Below, piece by piece: positions 56,596 through 64,000 of a DNA stretch of 64,000 bases. The position numbers and the translations under genes are program-made. Source of the DNA: Thozetella sp. PMI_491 (Eukaryota > Ascomycota > Sordariomycetes > Chaetosphaeriales > Chaetosphaeriaceae); the NCBI GenBank assembly GCA_021432635.1, contig MU270119.1, positions 1 through 64,000 on the forward strand, in the 5' to 3' direction. Position 1 is the stretch's first letter. Every line of letters begins with the position of its first letter. The notes under the pieces are model-generated. The model was given only the letters and a program-made list of their open reading frames with translations. It was not told where the DNA came from and did not search any database.

Positions 56596-58457
56596 ATGGG
56601 TTCCATTCCCGAGACTGAGCTTTCCAGCATCTTACCCAACTTCCCACTCTTTGTCCGTTTGTTGGGATTTGCAAATAGGTTCTCGCCTACCCGCCCAGCA
56701 ATCACAGACCTGACCACAGGGACTGCCATCTCCCACGCCCAGTTACTCCGTGATGTACTCTCTCTTCGCGCCGCCATATACAAGACCCTGGACCGAGAGA
56801 TAAGGCAAAAGCTGGCAGACGACGAAGAGGTCTTCCTTATGCTTCTTTCAGGGCCAGGTTACGACTATGTGGTTGGCTTCCTTGCCATCCTAGCGCTTGG
56901 TGCCGCCGTTGTGCCCGTCTCACCTCATGTTCCTCTCCAAGAAGCTCTCTACTTTGCAGACAGGAGCACTGCCAGCGGTGTAGTATTCCACTCCCTGCTT
57001 TTAGCAACTACAAGTGCAATCCAAGAGCGCAAAATGGAGAACGGTGCTTCGGTCTTTCCAACGATCGAGATCACTTCCTCGCTCGGCCTCTTACAACTCC
57101 TTCCAAGCGAGATTAGTATACACCACAGACATTCCTTGAATCCAGAGAAGGCGGGACTAGTCATATTTACATCGGGAACGACAGGCCGCCCGAAAGCGGT
57201 CATACTGCCTCGAGAAATTCTGTCGGCGGGCGCATTGGCTTTGGCAGACCACTTTGAACTAACACCCGACGACGTCGCACTGCATTGCATGCCAGTTCAC
57301 CACATAGCGGGGATATCGGTCTGCTTTATACCGTTCCTATTTAGCGGCGCTCGACTTGAATTCGATGGTTTTGATGTTCAGCGCGTGTGGGATCGATGGC
57401 GGCAAGGCGGCTTGACGGTTTTCGGTGGCGTGGTACGTCATGATACTACCTGCTGCACGAGGCACACTGACGAACAGTCTGATCAGCCCACAATGTTTAC
57501 AAGATTAATGCGCCATTACGAAGACCACATTCGCGGGTTTCCAGAAGAAAAAAGCTACGTAGATGGCCTTCGCTCGCTGCGGTTCATGATGTCGGGCACG
57601 GCGGCAGTACCAGCGCCGCTGCGAGCCAAATGGACCTCACTAACGGGAGGGAAGAGACTTCTGGAGCGCTACGGTGCCTCGGAGTACAGCACCGCAATTC
57701 TGACCCCTTTACATGACAATTATCGTGTTCCAGATGTAAGTTTCTGATAACCAGATTCTAAATTTGCCGTTCTCACAGTCTGCAACCGTGTCTAGGGCTC
57801 AGTGGGAGAAACACTGTCCGGATGCCAAGTTAAATTGGCTGCCGATGGTCAGATATTAATTAAAGCACCCGGCATGTTTTTACGTTATCTTCAAGATCCT
57901 AAAGCTACGAAAGAAGCCTTTGATGAGAACGGATTTTACAAGACTGGTGATATCGGGGAACTTCACGGCCGATACTGGTTCATCAAAGGGCGCGCATCCA
58001 TCGATAGTAGGCGACCCCACCCCAACTCTGGTCCGCCGTCAAGGCTCCTTTTTCCGGTGCTGATCCAGTAATATTCGCAGTCATCAAGTCCGGGGGGTAC
58101 AAGATATCATCTCTAGACATTGAGCGGGAAATGCTTGGACTTGATTACATCTCAGAGGCCTGCGTGGTGGGCGTGCCGGATGAGGAGTTTGGACAGCGCG
58201 TGGCAGCCATTGCAGTTTTGCGAAAGATGAAATCGCTGTCGCTGACCAAATTGAGAGATGACTTGCGTGCATCACTCTCGGGATACAAGTTGCCAACGCT
58301 CTTGTATGTGGCAGACGAATTGCCTAAGACGATAAGTGGGAAAGTTCAAAAGCGGGCGCTGGGGAAAGATATATTCGAGAGTGGAAAATACCGGGGATGT
58401 ATTCAGGTATTCGTGCCCAAGAACAAATCTCCAGCAGACATTCGTCCTAGATTATAG
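56596..58457 (+). CDS. AMP-dependent acyl-CoA synthetase / ligase
   Basis: ANL-superfamily enzyme that activates a carboxylic acid to its CoA thioester with ATP. Exons 56596-57432, 57487-57735, 57796-58006 and 58081-58457 encode 557 residues; the 54-nt first intron is stop-free and in frame. The P-loop is FTSGTTGRPKAVI; further core motifs are MPVHHIAGISVCF, RYGASEYST, GFYKTGDIGELHG, the hinge KGRASIDIIKSGGYKI and the catalytic-lysine region LPKTISGKVQKRAL. The layout resembles malonyl-CoA synthetase-type and medium-chain ligases, but the acid cannot be named. The C-terminal residues PRL are a weak match to the peroxisomal PTS1 signal. The neighbouring enoyl-CoA isomerase, which ends in AKL, makes peroxisomal action plausible. 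Confidence 0.92.
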
Positions 58458-58701
58458 TAGATAGACTAGACCTAAATTTCAGTCATGTTGAATAGAGGTA
58501 TCATTTTACTACTTCCAGTGGTGTTTCTGTGCTGTGGAGTCTTCCATCGAGCCAACATCTATACTCGTGGGTACAAAAGAAGGCGAATTAAATGAAAATT
58601 GTTCACACTATCTTTTTCTCTCTTGCGGGCAGAAAATCTAAGAATATCGCAAGCGAATGAAGCGAGTTCAATTAAGAGCTTACACATACCAACTAGCAAG
58701 T
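58458..58701. other. Short region between convergent genes
   Basis: 244 nt between the ligase stop and the aldolase stop; probable shared terminator region. Nothing else seen. Confidence 0.4.
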
Positions 58702-59738
58702 CTACTTCAGAAAGCTACCCCCAGTCTTCATAAGAATCTCGTCATAGTACCCTTGGAAAGCGAGCCATCCCTTCTCCGGCCCTCCGACCTGTTCGGAAGT
58801 GTACTTAGCCTCCTCATCTGCAATAAACTTCTTCGGGTATGCGCTGCCAACCGCATCCACTAGAAGCTGGGCGTGGCAAGTCTTATCGAGGCTCATAAAC
58901 CAGAAAGCGGCCTCATCCACACTGCCCCCGACAGTGAGTAGTCCATGGTTTTGTAAAATTACTGCCTTCCCATTTCCCAAAACAGAGGCAATCCGCTTTC
59001 CTTCTTCGCAGTCTAGAACGATGCCGCCGAACTGTTTATACACACCGTGTGACTTATAGAAGCGTAGCGAGTCCTGAGTAATCATATCGAGCTCACGGCC
59101 AAATACAGAGAACGCTTTGCCGTAGACAGAGTGTGCGTGGCAGGCAGCATGAACATCAGGACGCGCTTTGTGTACTGCAGTATAACACTATCAGCGAGAT
59201 CACTAACTGAAAGTCGTGAGCCGCTCTGCACATACTTTCCGAATGGATAGCGAAAGCTGCCGCGTTGATAGGCTGGTCACCTAGGACAACCTCACCATTT
59301 TCGTTGACCAGGATAAGATCGGAGACGCAAATAGTTGAGAAGTGTTGTGATAATGGGTTTAGCCAGAAATGATCTGTGAGAATAGGATCTCTCACGGAGC
59401 TATTATGATAGTATTAGTTGGCCTCGAATCAATTCTGTCTGGAAAAGGGACTTTCCTGGACTTACATGTGGCCAGCAATTCCCTCGTCAAAGCCACGCTC
59501 CGCAAAGCTGTAATCGTTCTCGGTTAGCATCTTCCGATACTCGTTCGTGGCGCACAATGGCATACATTCTATATGCTGCTGCGAGGTGCTGTTTTCGGTA
59601 AAGCCGCTCTTCCTCGAGACTGGCGAATTGGGGGTAGGTGCGAATCTGAAGCTTCTTGCCCGAGGTCGTCGTGCCTTTAGCGCCTAACTTGGCATTGATG
59701 GCGGTCTCGCCGATGAGCTCAACTGCCGTAGGTGCCAT
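58702..59738 (-). CDS. Class II aldolase/adducin-domain protein
   Basis: Cytosolic zinc-type aldolase or decarboxylase-like protein of the class II aldolase/adducin family. Exons on the minus strand are 59738-59566, 59507-59466, 59399-59236 and 59174-58702, encoding 283 residues; exon 2 is only 42 nt. The joins rebuild AAAYRIFAERGFDEGIAGHI and then SVRDPILTDHFWLNP. Metal ligands are expected at the His pair of DVHAACHAHS and the His of LQNHGLLTVG, as in fuculose-phosphate aldolase-like enzymes. Fungal members of this subgroup are mostly uncharacterised. It is divergent from the enoyl-CoA isomerase gene and may act on a cleavage product in the same pathway (inference). Confidence 0.92.
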
Positions 59739-60208
59739 TTTGATAGAGTTGCTTCGAGAATAGAGGACCGATTATGGTACCAGGAACGCGAAAATGGGGA
59801 TATAATAGGCCATAGCGTAGGGGGTAGTTAGCGTACCCTATGAGTATTAATACTTTAAAGTGTAAGTCACGGACAACGCTACGAAGATGCCTTACCTACC
59901 TCATAGCCTGCAAGGAAGTCAGTTAGCACTCTACCGCACATGAGCGACTGAGGTGTTCGCCCCCGCTGCGGGGTGAGCTCCTTTGCCGAGCCGAGCAACG
60001 CCTAGGATCTAATCCAGGGCGGCAATTTGACGGCAATTCCACGGCAACTGAGCTCCGTCACCACTCCACAAACCCTCACCCAAGAACAGTACAAGCTCGC
60101 CCCGCACGTCCGACTACTTGCACCCTCAGTGCTTTCAATCAAGAGGCGCGCCAGGTGTAGTGCGACTTCCATTGCCTTCACAGTGAAGCAGGGATACAAA
60201 CGCCCACC
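59739..60208. promoter_or_regulatory. Divergent promoter region, class II aldolase / enoyl-CoA isomerase
   Basis: 470-nt shared upstream region. The plus-strand start context is CACCATGG, a good fungal initiation site. No other element is certain. Confidence 0.4.
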
Positions 60209-60995
60209 ATGGCATCAAAAGCGGCGCCAAACTTTGCCAATCTTACTATCGATCGCCGACCAAATAACATATATGTCATTACCCTTGGACGAGAGAAAGA
60301 GAACAAACTAACAGCGCCGTTCTGCCAAGAGATAATCCGAGCCTTTCATAGTATACAGCGAGAGATTAAGCGCGGCGAGGGTGGTGCCGTCATCACCCGC
60401 GGGAACAATGCGAAGTTTTGGTGTACCGGGCTGGAGCTTGACGACCCCGATCCATGGATGAGTTGTGACGGATTCTACCCAGTACGTGGTATACAGACAT
60501 CTGAAGCCTTCTCTGACAGGTTTCAAACCATAGCTCTTGGCCACTATTCTTGATTTTCCCTACCCTACCGTCGCCTGCATAACTGGGCACACCTTTGGGG
60601 GAGGGTGTCCGCTCGCACTGGCCCACGATTACAGAGTCATGAATACGTCGCGCGGCTTTCTATGCATGCCTCCAGTCGATCTCGGCCTCTCGTTCCCCGG
60701 CATCGGGACATTGCCGCGGTTGAAGCTCCGCCCTACTATCGCGCGTAAAATGCTACTCGAGGCTCACCGGTGGACGGCCGAAGAAGCCCTTGCCGATGAT
60801 ATCGTTGATGCCACAGGCCAATTTGAGGAATTGCTTCCTATTTCTATAAGAATTGCAGAGAAGTGGGCCGAGAAGGGAAAGGCTGGCGTTTACGGCGTTT
60901 TGAGAGACGAGCTATATGGAGAGGCTAGTAAGGCGCTGAGGAATATCAGCTATGTACATGCCAAGAATATAAGTGTAGGGAGCGCGAAGCTGTAG
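60209..60995 (+). CDS. Enoyl-CoA hydratase/isomerase family protein, peroxisomal (PTS1)
   Basis: Crotonase-fold enzyme acting on enoyl-CoA esters, most like fungal delta3-delta2-enoyl-CoA isomerases. Exons 60209-60481 and 60534-60995 (52-nt intron, GTACGT...CATAG) encode 244 residues. The crotonase oxyanion-hole segments are NNAKFWCTGLELDDP and ITGHTFGGGCPLALAHDYRV; MPPVDLGLSFPGIGTLPRLK and the helix ARKMLLEAHRWTAEEALADD follow. The protein ends in SAKL; AKL fits the [SAC]-[KRH]-[LM] peroxisomal targeting signal, so peroxisomal location is likely. It is divergent from the class II aldolase gene and near the acyl-CoA synthetase, which supports a beta-oxidation-type pathway. Confidence 0.93.
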
Positions 60996-62271
60996 AACCG
61001 TAGTCTGGAAAATAATCTTGGCCTAAATCTTCTCGGCGCTTTCAGCGATTGTTCAATTAAACCATTCCTTAGCTAGGAGAGGCACTGAGACCGGAAGTCA
61101 AGAAGAGTTCAGGCTCTCGACCACTTGTATATTACTAAATTACGCGGGCTTTTTTTCATGTAGGAGGGCATATCACTACTAGGAGCTTCAACTTGCAACC
61201 AATAATAAAGCCCTGCAGCACCATGAGTCGCACTGGACATTCAGAATAACGTCCCAAAATTACTAACTGATTCACGGCATCTAAACGACTTGGAGCATAC
61301 CGCCCGGATAACTAAGGTAGTCTATAATAGTATCCACGCTAAGTACGTACCACGATACCCGGCGACAACAGCTCTCATTCCTAGAATTTAAAGCTCTACT
61401 TATGTTGAATACCTGTGCAGACCGGCACATTATCGGACAGAGTCAACACTAGCGGTGGAGCCTACATTTGTAGTCTCGATCTTACCAGGGAGTCAAATAT
61501 CTGACGTCGGATCACCAATGCTTACTCCTCACTGTTGACAGAAATCAGCCCAATATGGATTCCTGCGCAGCTTGACTGGTTGAATTCAGTTCATGCCTCC
61601 GTTTGCCACCTCTCAGGCAGAAATGTCAGCCGGGCATAGAAGTCGGCTTAATATTGGCCTGAGAAGACCCTAAAGCACCAGCCGTCTGCAGGTACAGCAC
61701 GGGTGCACCTCTCTCTCGAGGCCGCCCTCTGGCCGTCATGGTTCATACCTAGGTGGAGCAGCACTACAAAGGCCTGGGGTGTCAACTCTTAGCTCTTGCC
61801 ATTGTAATGTAAGCACCTTGACCGTCACCGGGCGCCTAACCATGCTTTCATACTCATAGAGCTTCCTGAGTAATAGTTTGTCATCAACATATTCCGAGAT
61901 CTCCCAGGTCTAGGCGATTCTTTACATCAACCTTACTTTACTGGGTGCTCAAGGTTCTTCAGTTATTCTCGATCTAACCCCTCTCTCCTCTTTGTACCAG
62001 ACAGTTTAATATTGACAGTTAAACTAGCCGGTGAGTGTCATATAACCCTACTTGCTGCCGTTTAGCCATAAACATATATGCCTTTAGAGTGTCTATCGCC
62101 TCCACCGCCTTCATCTTTCTAGCTATAGGCAGCAGACATAGGCCGGCGATTCGATTGCGTTCCACTTCACAGAAACATAACAAACTTAAAGTGCCATCAC
62201 TGTCATAAAGCATATAAGTGGCAGGACTACCGATACAGCGTCAAGGTATCCCGCAGCATGCTGCAATACCG
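60996..62271. other. Intergenic region of 1.3 kb
   Basis: Only short open frames; no family similarity, RNA gene or repeat recognised. It may include the 3' flank of the ABC transporter gene. Confidence 0.4.
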
Positions 62272-63982
62272 TCAACCCTCGTGGTCCAAGTTTTGTGCTT
62301 GACACATTTTGGCATACATGCCGTCCATGCGGATCAGCTCTTCATGGGTCCCAGCTTCCGCCACCCGGCCACCGTAGAAGACAAAGATGCGTTTCGCCTG
62401 GCGAATGGTTGAGAGACGATGGGCAACAGCAATGGTGATTCTGTTTCCGTTGGCAGCCTCCGTAAGAGCAGCCTGGACTATGCGTTCAGACTCCGTGTCG
62501 AGCGCACTTGTCGCCTCGTCAAGCAAGATGACACTAGGTTGCCTGATGAGGGCCCTGGCAATTGCGATGCGCTGCCTCTGACCCCCAGAAAGTTGGCTAC
62601 CACTGGTCCCGCAAGGGGTGTTGAGACCTTCGGGCAGAGAAGAGACAAAGTCCCAAGCGTTGGCAGCTCGACACGCAGCTTCGAGGTCTGCGTCGGACAC
62701 ATTGACCGAATCAGTGCCGTGGGAGATATTTTCTCGGATGGATCCGGGGAACAGGGACGGTTCTTGCTGTACAAGAGCAACGTGCTGGCGGTATCTAGCC
62801 GGATTGAAGGAGGCCAAGGAGTGCGAGTCAACGGAGATGGTACCGCTAGTGGGATCATAAAATCGCTCTAGGAGCGAGATCATGGTGCTTTTGCCGCATC
62901 CCGAGGCGCCGACAAAGGCCACAAAATCGCCGCGCTGGATCTGTTTACTTGTCAGTCACATGAACAGACGGGGAAGACCAGGTGGATTGTATCGAATGTT
63001 CTTTTCGAGTGCTTACATTTATCGACACACCACTCAAGACCTTGTTATCGGGGGCGAGTGGGTACGAGAATTGGAGATCCCTCAACTCATAGGTTCTACA
63101 ACCATCAGGAGGTCCAGAGGCCTTGTTGGTCTCCGTTTCTGCTATCGTTGGCTCCAATCCGGACAACCAGAAGTAATAGTTGGTCGCTTGGATTCCCCTG
63201 GTAAAGCCTTTTGCCACAGAGGTTAGGTACAATGTGAATGGGTCAAGACTAAAGTTTGACTTACTGCCAGCAAAGCTGAAGAGTGTTCCAGCGGCCATTC
63301 CGGAGAAGTAGATACCCATGAAGGCCACCATGAATTGATAGAAGGTGATTTCGCCATCGTTGACAAGTTTTGACCCCCACCTGATCATCAAGACACGTTA
63401 GCAATCACGGACAGAGTTTACGACAGACTTAAGGGAAGTCCTGGGCGCATACCAGAAACCTAGCGCAAGAATGAACTGCTCTATGGCTTGGGTACAAGCA
63501 AACCACAGCATGACGTGGAATAGCGGCAGTGTGCACCTGTGAATGGCGCCATCGAGCTCATCCGTGTATCGTTGTAGCACGCTGTTCTCAATAGCCAGAG
63601 ATGAGACAGTACGAATTGCGAGGACCGCTTCAGAAGCCAACGAAGCGCTCTGCAGGAAGGCTTTGCTTATAATGGTGTTCAGATGGGCCTCAAGCTTGAC
63701 GCGCAACCACCCGGAAAGTAGTAGCGGCGGGAGTCCGACGAAGACTCCGATAACACCAACCTTCCACGCCACGACAAGTGACAGAACGCAGCAAGCCACT
63801 ACACTGATTGCGGAAATGATGGCGAAGGAGATGTTAATGCCCATTAGTTCTAAGATGGCTTGGGGGATTGAGTCCAACCGGCTGCTAAGAGCGCCAACAG
63901 TGTTTTCGGGTCGATCGAAGAAGCGCAGATCTTGTCGAAGAAGCGAGGACATGAGGTCTTTGCGTACCCTTGTGCTTAGTGT
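62272..63982 (-). CDS. ABC transporter, ABCB/MDR type, C-terminal half (continues beyond window)
   Basis: Membrane exporter of the multidrug-resistance or a-factor-exporter type; the first half lies beyond base 64000. Exons seen on the minus strand are 63982-63453 (preceded by an acceptor), 63380-63265, 63207-63017 and 62940-62272. The second transmembrane domain is visible with RVRKDLMSSLLRQDLRFFD, a characteristic intracellular loop, and VVACCVLSLVVAWKVGVIGV. The second nucleotide-binding domain is complete: Walker A GASGCGKST, Q-loop VQQEPSLFPG, signature LSGGQRQRIAIARA, Walker B VILLDEATSALD and the switch AVAHRLST. All catalytic residues of this domain are present. Substrates of this group range from toxic lipids and xenobiotics to peptide pheromones; none can be assigned. 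Confidence 0.93.
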
Positions 63983-64000
63983 CTGGGTAGGCGATTAGCT

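Noticed and set aside
1-64000. A classical secondary-metabolite cluster
   Set aside because: No polyketide synthase, non-ribosomal peptide synthetase, terpene cyclase or prenyltransferase is present; the CoA ligase and BBE enzyme alone do not support one.

Overview
This is a stretch of nuclear DNA from a filamentous ascomycete (Pezizomycotina, probably Eurotiomycetes; the family-level placement is inference). Genes are dense and on both strands. They carry many 45-125 nt GT-AG introns with CTAAC/CTGAC branch sites, and the protein families are typical of plant-associated or saprotrophic moulds: Zn2Cys6 regulators, RTA1 and CorA-like membrane proteins, MFS and ABC transporters and secreted glycosidases. 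I traced 22 protein genes plus one transposase gene and one transposase relic. Exon joins were chosen so that reading phase and family motifs both continue across each join.

Layout. 0-6 kb: 3' part of a CorA-like membrane protein, a Zn2Cys6 regulator and an RTA1-like membrane protein. 6.7-18 kb: a secreted GH3 beta-glucosidase divergent from a sterol-glucosyltransferase-type GT1 enzyme with a Vps13-like tail, then a secreted GH78-like protein. 18.4-26.5 kb: a Helitron rolling-circle transposon with a RepHel gene (HUH nuclease plus Pif1-like helicase) interrupted by a 175-N assembly gap, followed by two paralogous small zinc-binding-type genes of unknown function. Similar short motifs near both ends suggest that all of this is one element of about 8 kb. 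26.8-45.2 kb: a secreted beta-propeller protein resembling saponin hydrolases, a secreted BBE-type flavoprotein, an intracellular GH1 beta-glucosidase, an MFS sugar transporter, an intracellular GH78 alpha-L-rhamnosidase, a Zn2Cys6 regulator and a GPI-type GH18 chitinase. 45.2-48.2 kb is gene-poor and holds a decayed Tc1/mariner-like transposase. 48-61 kb: two MFS transporters, a Zn2Cys6 regulator divergent from an acyl-CoA synthetase, and a class II aldolase divergent from a peroxisomal enoyl-CoA isomerase/hydratase. 62.3 kb to the end: C-terminal half of an ABCB-type exporter.

How the genes may work together (inference). The 6-43 kb genes read as plant-glycoside handling: secreted enzymes that trim saponins or phenolic glycosides, a sugar permease, intracellular GH1 and GH78 enzymes that finish rhamnosyl-glucosides, and a local regulator. 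The sterol glucosyltransferase could alter membrane sterols, the target of saponins. The 51-61 kb genes read as uptake, CoA activation and peroxisomal chain-shortening of an organic acid. The most unusual object is the Helitron with its tandem pair of small cysteine-rich genes, which share splice phases and exon sizes; one of them has its start codon assembled only by splicing.
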